DNA from: Evansella cellulosilytica DSM 2522
GTDB taxonomy: Bacteria > Bacillota > Bacilli > Bacillales > Salisediminibacteriaceae
Assembly: GCF_000177235.2 (NCBI RefSeq)
Contig: NC_014829.1
Coordinates: forward strand, 4,526,001-4,590,000
DNA length: 64,000 nt
Direction of reading: 5' to 3'
Under the pieces are notes generated by a model. That model was not told the origin of the DNA and searched no databases. It saw nothing but the letters and a program-made list of their open reading frames with translations. The position numbers and the translations under genes are program-made. Shown here one piece after another: positions 21,001 to 29,264 of this stretch. Every line of letters starts with the position of its first letter. The first letter of the stretch is position 1.

Positions 21001-22072
21001 CGGAACATTAAAGGTAACACACCAGTTTGATCCCGTTTTTATTCAAGCAATGCATAACGAAGGAATACGCGTTGTCCCCTTTTTAAGTAACCATTGGGAC
21101 CGCGATATTGGTAGAGCAATGCTAGAAAACCGTGAAGCTGCTGCTCAAGAAATAGCAGACTTTATTGTTAGAAATAATTTAGATGGCGTAAACGTTGATA
21201 TAGAGAATATTAATCATGAGGATCGGGATAACTTCACCGATTTCGTTAGACTACTTCGTGAGAAAGTGCCCTCCTCTAAAGAGGTTTCTGTTGCAGTAGC
21301 TGCCAACCCTAATGGATGGACGCAAGGCTGGCATGGTGCATATGATTATCGCTCACTTGCAAAGTATGCAGATTACTTAATGCTCATGACGTACGACGAA
21401 AGTTATCCTGGTGGTAGCCCTGGTCCTGTGGCAAGCCTTCCATGGGTGGAAAGGTCTATACAATATGCAATCAATGAAGGCGTACCAAGAGATAAAATTG
21501 TTATTGGACTTGCCCACTATGGCCGCTTCTGGTTAGAAGGTGCAGCAGTTGGTGGAAACGGTATCTCCAATACACAAATCGAAGAAATGCTAAAGAAGTA
21601 TGAGCATACAATCACTTTCGATGAGGCAACAGCTTCCGTGAAGGCGCTTGTCACGATAAAGGAAACGGATCCTAAAACGTATATTATGGGGAATGCATTA
21701 GCTCCAGGAACATACACAATTTGGTTTGAAAACGATCAGTCCTATGAAGCAAAAGCAGCACTCGTACAACAATACCAAATTCGCGGTGTAGGTCATTGGA
21801 GTATAGGTCAAGAAAATCGCACTGTATGGAATCGTTATCACAGCTGGTTTACCCCACGCGACGAAGCCTTTGTAAGTAGCGATAATCATGAGAGTAGTGG
21901 AAATGACGCTACTGAAACAGAAAAGGCGATGACAACAACATATACTGTTGTTGCAGGCGATAGCTTATACCGCATTGCCCTTCGCTATAATACAACAATC
22001 AATGAGTTAAAAGCAGCAAATAACCTAACTGGCGATATGATTTTCGTAGGCCAAACACTTGTCATACCATAA
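18086..22072 (+). CDS. Large LysM / Ig-like / glycoside hydrolase family 18 cell-wall protein
   Basis: A modular exported protein of about 1328 aa. Residues 1-85 form a short conserved-looking domain ending in a hydrophobic segment (VMSGSILISSIYLHA) that is not a standard signal peptide. Five LysM repeats fill about 97-400 (GDSLSVIAKR...SDIIRVGQTL pattern). Then come four or five Ig-like/big repeats of about 100 aa (SDGEKIMTE..., DLDGNFTLPVDL), a sixth LysM near 884-930, a GH18 domain (about 934-1255) and a C-terminal seventh LysM. The GH18 active-site strand reads LDGVNVDIENI: the DxE pair including the catalytic glutamate is kept. This is the layout of spore N-acetylglucosaminidases (SleL/YaaH type), much enlarged. 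GGAGGTGA supports the ATG at 18086 over the GTG at 18077. A role in spore or cell wall peptidoglycan hydrolysis is inferred. Confidence 0.88.
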   Translation: MIERYELKQIKNEMVLVVHLDPQLTEFSSELGHSPKKKEDLHVYIRSFVKRKFPNLKVNAIKVMSGSILISSIYLHATPSDAHATTPSQISTEEKYDVYTVKRGDSLSVIARDHDITVQALKDANGLKSDIIFIGQQLKLPFYTYTVLQGDSLFTIARHFQVTVDDIIATNRLTSDRIFPGQKLRLPTTSKGVKVDEPQPIKATVEPTFTYVVVPGDSLSVIAKRFHTTIDALRTLNHLSSDIIRVGQTLVIPQKGEEAVTEPKGDTTPINETNEPVREQETIRYTVVSGDSLSVIAKRFNTTVTAIKQENNLSSDIIRIGQSLKIPVIKQEDNITENPPTDGENIERGDETQNTISYTVVSGDSLSVIAKRYGTSVDAIRTLNNLTSDLIRVGQVLHIPHIPDTVVEAPVVDVPTSINGASQHQFKVSGSGKPGASIFISITDTHENTIENTATVDADGNFFTALDVSALSDSTLTVRVKQTNSLGNSSQASLYIVEKDTVAPEEPRLVNTENIINNQNEREFLFAGTAEPEAAIFFTISSENEQVEATAHANSEGEFTLPIDLSQLANGTVVVQMYQKNKTGNKSELIEHSFVKNAVTPALSLHALTPVFSGNVDSYIVSGVTSADSSITISITDGEKIMTEMVSSDLDGNFTLPVDLRFLKDGEITMMVSTEDVHGNVSKEHHTHLMKATEAPRGLNVSDLGFINNTNDTDYVIQGVSDENGAVVTVTVSDGDATLTETGIVENGEFAIRLDLSRLHDGPITIVLFQADEFGNESESTTLNVEKDTHITAPTLTRSGFAFVGSNVVYHFSGIAEPMSTIHFSVAEANGNNDRSLTYTVGENGFFNIDLPLSDINYSEGVIVSITQEDKAGNLSEVLSPDAIIYTVQSGDTLSHIAKRFNTTVQAITRLNHLTSDRIHIGQSLLLPVTATETLNLGYMFFGDPKHFTNAVLATERSFNVVSPSYFDINRDGTLKVTHQFDPVFIQAMHNEGIRVVPFLSNHWDRDIGRAMLENREAAAQEIADFIVRNNLDGVNVDIENINHEDRDNFTDFVRLLREKVPSSKEVSVAVAANPNGWTQGWHGAYDYRSLAKYADYLMLMTYDESYPGGSPGPVASLPWVERSIQYAINEGVPRDKIVIGLAHYGRFWLEGAAVGGNGISNTQIEEMLKKYEHTITFDEATASVKALVTIKETDPKTYIMGNALAPGTYTIWFENDQSYEAKAALVQQYQIRGVGHWSIGQENRTVWNRYHSWFTPRDEAFVSSDNHESSGNDATETEKAMTTTYTVVAGDSLYRIALRYNTTINELKAANNLTGDMIFVGQTLVIP

Positions 22073-22073
22073 G

Positions 22074-22112
22074 AAAAACTAAAACCGAGCTTGAAGCTCG
22101 GTTTTAGTTTTT
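22074..22112 (+). terminator. Strong intrinsic terminator of the LysM/GH18 gene
   Basis: AAAACTAAAACCGAGCT is mirrored by AGCTCGGTTTTAGTTTTT with a TGA loop, directly after the stop codon. The symmetric A and T runs make it potentially bidirectional. Confidence 0.9.
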
Positions 22113-22119
22113 CTTAGAA

Positions 22120-22199
22120 GCAGTGGAATTTCGCCGTATCTCTTAAAGTACTAGTGAGTGCTTTTCTCACTAGTACGCACGGCGATAAAATTCCACTGC
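22120..22199. repeat. Structured dispersed repeat (GTGAGTGCT family), copy 1
   Basis: An 80-bp nested palindrome: outer GCAGTGGAATTT / AAATTCCACTGC, middle CGCCGT/ACGGCG, inner GTACTAGTGAG / CTCACTAGTAC around a GTGAGTGCTTTTCT core. It shares the core with copies at 37956 and 42057. It lies between convergent genes. Confidence 0.75.
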
Positions 22200-22224
22200 C
22201 ATGTTTTAAAAAACATCTCTTTTA

Positions 22225-23181
22225 CTAAACTGTCGTTTTTACAGCTTCCTTATTTTTCATAAATGAAATCGTTTCATGCAGCCCATCTTTATAAGAAGTT
22301 CTCGGAATTTCGCCAATTTCACGCTCATACTTTTCCCCACTTAACACTACTGGCGTTTCTGTAAGATAAAGCATTTCTACTACTTCACGCATTTGCGCAT
22401 TAAATATCCCTATAAATTGAATCATCCGTTTCGTCACAGTTCCTACCTTTTTGTTATAGCCGGTTATACCTCGCAAGATTTTAACGAGCTCATGTCCTGA
22501 AATAATATCTGCACCTGGAATATTCCAGTTTTGACCGTATGCATCGTCACGACTAGCTAATTCAACAATTGCCTTCGCTCCATCTGGTGTGAAAATATAT
22601 TCTCTTTTCACAGACTGATTCCCAACAAAGCTAGCTTTTTTCCCTTTTACAACTGCATCTAGCGTATATTGTAAAATGGCACTTTCTGCGTTTGGACCAT
22701 AAAAATCTGGAAAATGAGCAATCAACACGGGCACATTGGAATCCTTAGCTTGCTTCTCTACTTTTAATCTTATCTTCCCTTTTTTCGTATGTGGGTTCTT
22801 TTCTGTTTCTTCCGTTACTTTAGCTACCCCTTCCGCTCTACCGTATGCATATATATTGTCAGCAATAGCGACTTTCGCTAATTGCTTTTCTGCTACGTAA
22901 AGTATATTCCCCATCACTTTAGATAGCTTTTCCTCCCAATCAGCGTAAGGAATGTTTAATGCGTGAAAAATAACGTCGACATCCTCCGCGGCATCCAATA
23001 AAGCTTGCCTATTAAAAACATCTCCCGAAAAAATGGTGACTTTTTCATTATCACCGAATAGTGCTGTTAATTTCTTCTCTGTTCGTGAAAATGCAATCAC
23101 TTCGATGTCCCTACTCACTAGCTCTTTAACAATGGAATAGCCTATACCACCTGTTGCTCCTAATACTAAAGCTTTTTTCAC
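22225..23181 (-). CDS. NAD(P)-dependent epimerase/dehydratase-like protein
   Basis: Extended SDR fold of 318 aa with the N-terminal nucleotide motif GATGGIGYSIVKEL, then VIAFSRTEKKL, an Asp-containing strand (GDVFNRQAL) and a VIFHALNIPYADW segment. The usual YxxxK catalytic pair is not clear; NIYAYGRA occupies the equivalent region and NIPGAD...GHELVKIL the C-terminal part. Members act on nucleotide sugars or as quinone-linked reductases, so no substrate is assigned. It is a monocistronic gene on the minus strand with the structured repeat just past its end. Confidence 0.8.
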   Translation of the reverse strand: MKKALVLGATGGIGYSIVKELVSRDIEVIAFSRTEKKLTALFGDNEKVTIFSGDVFNRQALLDAAEDVDVIFHALNIPYADWEEKLSKVMGNILYVAEKQLAKVAIADNIYAYGRAEGVAKVTEETEKNPHTKKGKIRLKVEKQAKDSNVPVLIAHFPDFYGPNAESAILQYTLDAVVKGKKASFVGNQSVKREYIFTPDGAKAIVELASRDDAYGQNWNIPGADIISGHELVKILRGITGYNKKVGTVTKRMIQFIGIFNAQMREVVEMLYLTETPVVLSGEKYEREIGEIPRTSYKDGLHETISFMKNKEAVKTTV

Positions 23182-23340
23182 CGTTTTTACCTTCTTTCTT
23201 CATATAATATAGACTTCTATTGTTTTAGGGTTCATCTAGTAGAAGAAGTCGCCGCTGTCCAAAACATATGTATCAGCAATGCTACACTTCTACACATGAA
23301 AGTGAATACCTTCTTTTTCCATTTATATTTTTTGGTCATT

Positions 23341-24129
23341 TTATAGTTTATATAAATCTGTTCTACGGTCGGAGTAAATAGGTATCGTTTCCCTTACTTT
23401 ATCTACTTCTAAAAGATCAACTTCACCATATATGATCGTCTCTTTATCACCAGCTTCTGAAACTACCTCTCCCCACGGTCCAATAATCATTGAATTTCCA
23501 CCAAATTCATTGTTGGGGTCAGCACCAACACGGTTACAAGCAATGACATAACATTGATTTTCAATTGCTCTACTCATTAATAATGCCCGCCAATGATCAA
23601 TACGGGCTTTCGGCCATTCCGCGACAACAAAAAGCACTTTTGCTTGGTCAATCATATGTGTTCGAATCCATTCTGGAAATCGTATATCGTAGCAAATGAC
23701 GCCTGCACAATCTATATTATTGAGGGAAAAAAGCCCGTCTTTATTCCCCTGAACTAAATATTTTTCTTCATCCATTAATCGAAATAAGTGCGCTTTACTA
23801 TATTCCTTCACAAGCTCTCCTTTATTGTTAAAAATGAGCATTATATTTGTTATTCCAGCATCTGTTGCTTGTGCGATCGATCCCGCTAAGATGTGTACTT
23901 TATTTCCCTTTGCTAGCTTACTTAAAAACTCTGAAATATTAATGGTACTATGCTCCAACAACGACTTTAAACGGGCTAAATCATATCCAGTCGTCCAAAG
24001 CTCTGGTAAAACAATCACATCTGGGGCTTCCTTCATCGCTTCCTTCACCTTTTGTTTTACAATATCTATATTCTTTTCTATATCCCCAAAAGCGATATCC
24101 ATTTGTATCATAGCTACTTTCCACTGCAT
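23341..24129 (-). CDS. Carbon-nitrogen hydrolase (nitrilase superfamily, omega-amidase-like)
   Basis: A cytosolic amidase of 262 aa with the Glu-Lys-Cys triad: glutamate in LPELWTTGYDL, lysine in YSKAHLFRLMDE, cysteine in GVICYDIRFPEW. The GGNSMIIGPWGEV block near the C-terminus is typical of the branch holding Nit2/omega-amidases and the Bacillus MtnU type, which hydrolyses 2-oxo-acid amides. GGAGGG sits 6 nt before the ATG at 24129, so the upstream start at 24150 is rejected. There are no methionine-salvage genes nearby, so the substrate is not settled. Confidence 0.85.
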   Translation of the reverse strand: MQWKVAMIQMDIAFGDIEKNIDIVKQKVKEAMKEAPDVIVLPELWTTGYDLARLKSLLEHSTINISEFLSKLAKGNKVHILAGSIAQATDAGITNIMLIFNNKGELVKEYSKAHLFRLMDEEKYLVQGNKDGLFSLNNIDCAGVICYDIRFPEWIRTHMIDQAKVLFVVAEWPKARIDHWRALLMSRAIENQCYVIACNRVGADPNNEFGGNSMIIGPWGEVVSEAGDKETIIYGEVDLLEVDKVRETIPIYSDRRTDLYKL

Positions 24130-24150
24130 TGCTATCCCTCCAATCATCAT

Positions 24151-24487
24151 TTATTACATTCTACTATACCAACATTTTACTTCATCATGAGATTAGCATT
24201 CTACTCGACTTCTTTTCACTTATTTACAAATATAATACAAGTTTTTGGTCCATTTAATTCCAATTTTGTGCAATTAATTCCCATTCCGACGTTGTACTTA
24301 AACTTAATAAAGATTATATATCAGTTTTTCGACTAACTAGAAAAATAACCTTAAACCAAAAAGCCCTAATATGCACTTACATACTGGAGCTTCTTTTAAC
24401 ATAAGTGTTTTATTTACACTAGTAAATATCAGGCTCTAAAATAGAATTCGAACGTTTGCTAGCCTTGAGACTATATACAAAGAAGTA
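24151..24487. other. Gene-less interval
   Basis: AT-rich, with no open frame supported by a ribosome binding site and no clear hairpin. Confidence 0.5.
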
Positions 24488-24676
24488 TTACTCGAATAGC
24501 GTATCGTTTCCTCCTTCACGTGGGTATCCCTCCACCAATTCTTCCTCTAAGTCCGCCCTTGATACAGTAAATAATAGAATCGATCCTAATACAAATAAAA
24601 TTGCACCGATAACAAACACACCTGTCGCAGTATAGGTCATCTTTTTTTTATCCAGGCTTGAGAGTTTCAGTTTCAT
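24488..24676 (-). CDS. Small single-pass membrane protein, unknown
   Basis: A 62-aa protein with a basic N-terminus (MKLKLSSLDKKK), one membrane helix (TATGVFVIGAILFVLGSILLFTV) and an acidic tail (ADLEEELVEGYPREGGND). AGGAGGGAG lies 5-7 nt before the ATG, which supports translation. It is divergent from the germinant receptor operon and separated by about 100 nt from its promoter. I do not recognise the family. Confidence 0.7.
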   Translation of the reverse strand: MKLKLSSLDKKKMTYTATGVFVIGAILFVLGSILLFTVSRADLEEELVEGYPREGGNDTLFE

Positions 24677-24779
24677 GCAGCTCCCTCCTCTTTTTCTTTC
24701 TCCCTTGTTTACAAGCTATGCAACCTTTCTACAATAAGTTTAGGTTTTTCAGAAAAATATATTTTTTAAGACAACTAGC

Positions 24780-24809
24780 GCATGAGTTAGTCCCAATAAG
24801 TGCATATTA
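24780..24809 (+). promoter_or_regulatory. Sigma-G-type promoter of the germinant receptor operon
   Basis: GCATG (24780-24784), an 18-bp spacer and CATATTA (24803-24809) fit the forespore sigma-G pattern gnATR-N18-cATnnTA exactly. It lies about 35 nt before the gerA-type start, as expected for a receptor operon expressed in the forespore. Confidence 0.7.
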
Positions 24810-24844
24810 AAGAACATCTTGACATCATTCCTAGGAGTTTAACG

Positions 24845-26350
24845 ATGACAAAAATATCTAACATCCTCAATGTTCGAATCAATTGGTTTCAATCAAAGTT
24901 CCAGAAATCCGAAGATGTAGTGTATTATACTTTTTCGTTACCTAATGAGAAACATGGGGCATTCATATATATTCAAGGATTAGTGGATCTAAATTTATTA
25001 CAGAATAATCTCATAGACCCATTATTGGACGATAAAAATTTTAAAACTAATACTGGATTTCTTCAACCATTTGAAGATGTTTCATCAAAGTTGCCCATAG
25101 CGGGTTATTCTACGACACTAGATTTAACTGAAGCAAATCTTGAATTAATGGATGGAAATATATTGCTACTATTTGATGAAGAAGACGTTATTAACGTTTT
25201 TTCATTAAGTAATTTTAAAACCCGTTCTATCACTGAATCTCAAAATGAAAATGTGGTACGAGGACCAAGGGAGTCTTTTGTGGAGGATATTGATACAAAT
25301 ATCACTATGATAAGACGCAAAATTAAAAGTGAGAAGTTGTCTTTTGTGCACTATCGTTTTGGGAGGCTAACGAAGACAAAAACTTCCGTTCTTTATATTG
25401 ATGGTGTTTGTGAACAAAAGCTTATTGACGAAATAGATGAGCGGATCTCAAGGATTGATATAGACGGTATTTTTGATACAAGTTACATTGAAGCTTACTT
25501 AGAAGATCAACCTTATTCCCTGTTTCCTCAATTTGAATTTACAGAAAAACCTGATGTTGCTGCAGCTGCTCTATTGGATGGTAGAGCTGCGGTGTTGGTA
25601 GATGGGGCACCTAATTGTATCATTGCACCCGTTACATTCTTTATGCTAATGCAAACATCAGAGGATTTTTATAATCGTCCTTTTATTAGTACCTGGACAA
25701 GATGGATTCGTTTTATGTCTTTCATAATAGCATTAGTTTTACCATCGTTTTATATCGCCGTTACAACGTTTCATTCAGAAATGATTCCGAACAATTTACT
25801 TCTTTCCATCGCTTCAGCTAGGGAAGTAGTTCCGTTCCCTGGACTATTAGAAGCGTTGATATTGGAGTTAACGTTTGAGGTTTTACGAGAAGCTAGTATT
25901 CGTATCCCAAAAATCCTAGGTCAAACTGTCTCTATTCTAGGAGCTCTTGTCATCGGCACCGCTGCTGTTCAAGCTGGTATCGTCTCTGCTCCTCTAGTAA
26001 TTATTGTTTCTTTGACTGGAATCACTTCTTATGTGATTCCACAACATAATTTGATCGTGCCAATTCGGCTTTTACGTTTTCCATTACTACTTATGGCAGG
26101 GTTCTTTGGGTTATACGGTATCATGATTTCGTTAATATTAATCATGATTCACCTGTCTTCGTTACGTTCCTTTGGAACCCCTTATCTTACACCTGTTGCG
26201 CCTTATCATTTATCAGACTGGAAAGATATGTTTATTCGAGTACCACTGTGGATGATGAACAAACGGCCACATTTGGCAACGTCACATAATTCAACGAGAA
26301 GTCGCCGTATCATCCGTCCTCAGCTTCCAAAAGAGGAGGAAAGAGATTAA
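24845..26350 (+). CDS. GerA-family germinant receptor subunit A
   Basis: Inner-membrane subunit of a nutrient germinant receptor in the spore, 501 aa. The N-terminal half is soluble (VRGPRESFVEDIDTNITMIRRKIK, a family hallmark, followed by the DG(V/R) repeats of the second N-terminal subdomain). The C-terminal half has about five membrane helices, including VVPFPGLLEALILELTFEVLREASIRIP, the most conserved block of GerA proteins. AGGAG lies 7 nt before the ATG at 24845; the in-frame ATG at 24800 falls inside the promoter and is rejected. First gene of an A-C-x-B operon. The nutrient recognised cannot be read from sequence. Confidence 0.93.
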   Translation: MTKISNILNVRINWFQSKFQKSEDVVYYTFSLPNEKHGAFIYIQGLVDLNLLQNNLIDPLLDDKNFKTNTGFLQPFEDVSSKLPIAGYSTTLDLTEANLELMDGNILLLFDEEDVINVFSLSNFKTRSITESQNENVVRGPRESFVEDIDTNITMIRRKIKSEKLSFVHYRFGRLTKTKTSVLYIDGVCEQKLIDEIDERISRIDIDGIFDTSYIEAYLEDQPYSLFPQFEFTEKPDVAAAALLDGRAAVLVDGAPNCIIAPVTFFMLMQTSEDFYNRPFISTWTRWIRFMSFIIALVLPSFYIAVTTFHSEMIPNNLLLSIASAREVVPFPGLLEALILELTFEVLREASIRIPKILGQTVSILGALVIGTAAVQAGIVSAPLVIIVSLTGITSYVIPQHNLIVPIRLLRFPLLLMAGFFGLYGIMISLILIMIHLSSLRSFGTPYLTPVAPYHLSDWKDMFIRVPLWMMNKRPHLATSHNSTRSRRIIRPQLPKEEERD

Positions 26351-27519
26351 TGAATAAATTATACCGAGGCATTATTGTCTTTACATATCTCATCCTATTA
26401 AGCGGTTGCTGGTCCATGACGGAAATAAATGATAATGCTATGGTGACCATTATATTTCTTGATAAAGGCGACGACGGACAAATCGAACTTACACTTGGGT
26501 TTCCCTTGACGAATCGTATGGTTCCAGGAGAAATGGGTGCAAGTATTGAAGGGAGGTTTTACACAACTGTCACAAAACAAGAGGAGAATATTGCCGCAGC
26601 ATATCGGCTAATCCAATCAGATTTGCCACGAAAAATCACATGGGGTCAAACGAAAAATGTTATTATAGGCAAAGAATTTGGTGAAATAGGTCTACATGAT
26701 TGTATAGACTTTTTAGCAAGACAGCCATCATTTCCACTTGGAGCTAAAGTTTTCGTTGCTCCTGGGAAAGCCACTGATATTACCAAATTGACGCCAGCCT
26801 TTGAACGCTTTCCGTCCGAAGTATTAGATGAATTCATGGATCAAGATCTTACTATTTCTATAACTTTTTTAGATTTTTTAAAGGCATACGAATACGGTGG
26901 AAATGTCATTGTACCGATGCTTACAATCGGAGAGGAGCCGATGGTTAGTGAAGATTGGAAAGTGAGCACTTGGGTTGGAACTGGTGGCGCCGCCCTGTTT
27001 CATGACTGGAAAATTGTTGGCACCCTTAATCAATCAGAAATGAGAGGGGCACTTTGGTTTCATAAGGTTGCGAGAGAAGCTGTTATTACTATCGATTCTC
27101 CTACCGATGGGAAGCCGATTAGTATCATTGTACTTGACTCCAAAATTCAAAAACGTCCTTCTATTGATGAAACAGGTCAATTATCGTTTGAAATAACTAT
27201 TGAGGCTGTAGACGATTTGCTTTCAGTTGGTTCAAAGATAGATATCAATGATCCTGAAATAATAGATGAATTAGAAATGCTTTTTGCCGAGGCTATTAAA
27301 AAAAGGCTAGAAAGAACATTTACTATCACACAGGAAGTGGGAGCTGACGTATTTTTAGTTGGACAATACTTCGAGTGGCACCACCCGAAGGAATGGGAAA
27401 AGTTACGCAGTGATTGGGACAATAAATATAAAGAAGTTACGTTAGATGCTCACGTAACAATGAAAATTAAACGACATGGTGCGATCAGTAATCCGCCTTG
27501 GGTTGATGAAGATGAATAA
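26350..27519 (+). CDS. GerC-family germinant receptor lipoprotein subunit C
   Basis: A lipoprotein of 389 aa with signal peptide and lipobox LLSGC (Cys near residue 20). It is followed by the GerC N-terminal pattern CWSMTEINDNAMVTIIFLDK and a C-terminal domain ending GQYFEWHHPKEWEKLRSDWDNKYK. It overlaps the subunit A stop codon (TAATG), showing translational coupling. The lipoprotein is diacylglycerylated in spores and completes the A-B-C receptor at the inner spore membrane. Confidence 0.92.
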   Translation: MNKLYRGIIVFTYLILLSGCWSMTEINDNAMVTIIFLDKGDDGQIELTLGFPLTNRMVPGEMGASIEGRFYTTVTKQEENIAAAYRLIQSDLPRKITWGQTKNVIIGKEFGEIGLHDCIDFLARQPSFPLGAKVFVAPGKATDITKLTPAFERFPSEVLDEFMDQDLTISITFLDFLKAYEYGGNVIVPMLTIGEEPMVSEDWKVSTWVGTGGAALFHDWKIVGTLNQSEMRGALWFHKVAREAVITIDSPTDGKPISIIVLDSKIQKRPSIDETGQLSFEITIEAVDDLLSVGSKIDINDPEIIDELEMLFAEAIKKRLERTFTITQEVGADVFLVGQYFEWHHPKEWEKLRSDWDNKYKEVTLDAHVTMKIKRHGAISNPPWVDEDE

Positions 27520-27604
27520 CCTTTAGAAAGGGAGAGAGACCAGGGCTTCCCTTACGTATGATATTAATTCCTAAGCTTTTTAGAGTATTCAGGTGGTGAG
27601 AAGA

Positions 27605-27838
27605 ATGATGCTATTCTTTATTTTCCTTTGCCTTATATTATATTGGTTCACTTGGTATGACTTGAAGCGTAAAAAAAGTAGGATTCGTACATATGTGGTC
27701 GTATTCAGTGCATTAACAGTGATCAGCATTTTTTCAGGAATCGTATTGATTGTAGATACTACATTAATGCCATCTCCCAATGAAGTTTTGTACAACGTTT
27801 ATGGAAAATTATACAGACTATTATCTTTAACGTGGTGA
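27605..27838 (+). CDS. Small membrane protein inside the germinant receptor operon
   Basis: A 77-aa protein with two membrane helices (MMLFFIFLCLILYWFTW and VVVFSALTVISIFSGIVLIV), a basic link (DLKRKKSRIRTY) and a short C-terminal tail. AGGTGG sits 9 nt before ATG 27605; the GTG at 27593 overlaps this site and is rejected. It ends 6 nt before the permease-type subunit. Small extra two-helix proteins encoded in gerA-type operons (called D subunits in some Bacillus species) modulate receptor response; that role here is inferred from position and topology. Confidence 0.78.
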   Translation: MMLFFIFLCLILYWFTWYDLKRKKSRIRTYVVVFSALTVISIFSGIVLIVDTTLMPSPNEVLYNVYGKLYRLLSLTW

Positions 27839-27844
27839 ATATTT

Positions 27845-28969
27845 ATGAAAACGTATCAAGTATCTCAATCCCAAATTGTCACGATTACCTTTATGTTTGG
27901 TTTTGCTTCCAACACCTTTCTTTTTAGTTCCCTCATCAAGATCGGGGACTATTCGTCTTGGTATATATATATTCTTTCTTATGGCCCCGCTTTATTTTTT
28001 CTTTTATTGATGACAAAGGTGGGACAAAAAGTTAAGAATTATTCCTTTCTCGATTATGGAAATGAAATCGTAGGAAAGTGGATTCATAAGTTGGTCTTAG
28101 TGTATCTATTTTTCTTCACCCTTCACATCACTGCATTTCATATAAAACTGTTTATTGATTTCACAGCTGGAACTTATTATCCAGATACTCCTGAAGAGGT
28201 ACTCATCTTTTTATTTTGTTTCGTTTGTTTCATGGGAGCTTACGCTGGTGTTGAACCGATTGGAAGGGTTGCACAATATTTCACTTTTCTATCGCTCTTC
28301 CTTGGCATTAGCATTCCTCTTTTACTAATGAATCAGGTAGATTACGATATGACAATTGCTTTCATCAACCGTTTTGATATGGCACAGGTATGGGAAGGTA
28401 CAATATTCACTACTCCATGGTTAATGGATATTATCATCATCCTAGTCATCTTTCATATGATTGCTAATCCAGAGAAAACAGGAAAGAGCTTAGCAATAGG
28501 TATGGGACTCCATATTATCACCTATATCCCCATATTAATAATGGTACTATTGGTACTTGGACCTTATTTCCCCACCTATAGTACTGTAGCTGAACTCGAA
28601 ATGCTTCGTCAAATTCAAATTGCAAACTTTTTGCAAAATGTTGATCCTTTCATTTTTTCCGTCTGGATCATCTCTATTTTTGTAAGAGTTAGTTTTTGTC
28701 TATTCGTCTTTACGATTCTCTTTAGTAAACTCGTCAAAATAAATGATTATAAAAAAATTGCTCCAATCATGGGCTTATTACTGTTTATCTATACAATAAA
28801 CATCAGTGACAACTCCTCAGAAATGGAGTTATTTGCAAACGAAGGCTTTCCCGGTTTTGTATGGTCTGTAACTGCTATCCCAATTCTCTATCTCCTGGTA
28901 GCGAAAATACGCGGAATAAAATCTGTGACTAAGGGGAGTGAAAAAACTGCTAGTAGTGATGAAACTTGA
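27845..28969 (+). CDS. GerB-family germinant receptor subunit B (spore germination permease)
   Basis: A polytopic protein of 374 aa with about ten membrane helices, related to the APC amino-acid permeases and thought to hold the germinant pocket. Characteristic parts are the N-terminal VSQSQIVTITFMFGFAS helix, the conserved AGTYYPDTPEEVLI loop between helices 3 and 4, and the EPIGRVAQYF segment. It is the last gene of the operon and is directly preceded by the small membrane protein. Confidence 0.92.
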   Translation: MKTYQVSQSQIVTITFMFGFASNTFLFSSLIKIGDYSSWYIYILSYGPALFFLLLMTKVGQKVKNYSFLDYGNEIVGKWIHKLVLVYLFFFTLHITAFHIKLFIDFTAGTYYPDTPEEVLIFLFCFVCFMGAYAGVEPIGRVAQYFTFLSLFLGISIPLLLMNQVDYDMTIAFINRFDMAQVWEGTIFTTPWLMDIIIILVIFHMIANPEKTGKSLAIGMGLHIITYIPILIMVLLVLGPYFPTYSTVAELEMLRQIQIANFLQNVDPFIFSVWIISIFVRVSFCLFVFTILFSKLVKINDYKKIAPIMGLLLFIYTINISDNSSEMELFANEGFPGFVWSVTAIPILYLLVAKIRGIKSVTKGSEKTASSDET

Positions 28970-29048
28970 GAATATATATTTCTTTTAGTATTGAAAAGCT
29001 TACTTCATAATTTTACTATTTACCCCTTATTCACAATACCGTTCATTA

Positions 29049-29105
29049 TTGACAAAATGAAAAGAGTAGTAAATAATCACCAATAATAAAAAGTAATAAT
29101 TACGA
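29049..29105 (+). promoter_or_regulatory. Sigma-A promoter with Zur-like operator (plus strand)
   Basis: TTGACA (29049-29054), a 17-bp spacer and AATAAT (29072-29077) form a good promoter. About 13 nt further on, AAGTAATAATTACGA (29091-29105) matches the Bacillus Zur box TCGTAATNATTACGA at 13 of 15 positions. A 44-aa reading frame begins 25 nt later. Confidence 0.6.
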
Positions 29106-29129
29106 TTTTCAATAAAGGATGGTGGTATT

Positions 29130-29264
29130 ATGAATAATATTGATCATTATGACTTTATCATTGTTGGAGCATTATCTGCTGGAGTAGGGGTAGGATCCCT
29201 ACTGGTGTTCAGGTACTTTAATTTAAATCTTACACACCAAGACAACTCGCTGCATATTCATTGA
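29130..29264 (+). CDS. 44-aa single-helix membrane peptide, putatively Zur-regulated
   Basis: A short frame with GGTGG 5-7 nt before the ATG. It has an acidic/His start (NNIDHYD), one membrane helix (FIIVGALSAGVGVGSLLVFRYF) and a polar tail ending HQDNSLHIH. It follows a consensus promoter and a Zur-like box, and the transcript would end at the hairpin at 29491. It resembles no family I know. The regulatory context rather than the sequence itself is the case for a real gene; a leader peptide or part of a regulatory RNA is the alternative. Confidence 0.5.
   Translation: MNNIDHYDFIIVGALSAGVGVGSLLVFRYFNLNLTHQDNSLHIH

Noticed and set aside
24052-24336. 94-aa plus-strand frame near the nitrilase gene
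   Set aside because: Overlaps the nitrilase start region on the opposite strand, has no ribosome binding site and shows low-complexity composition.
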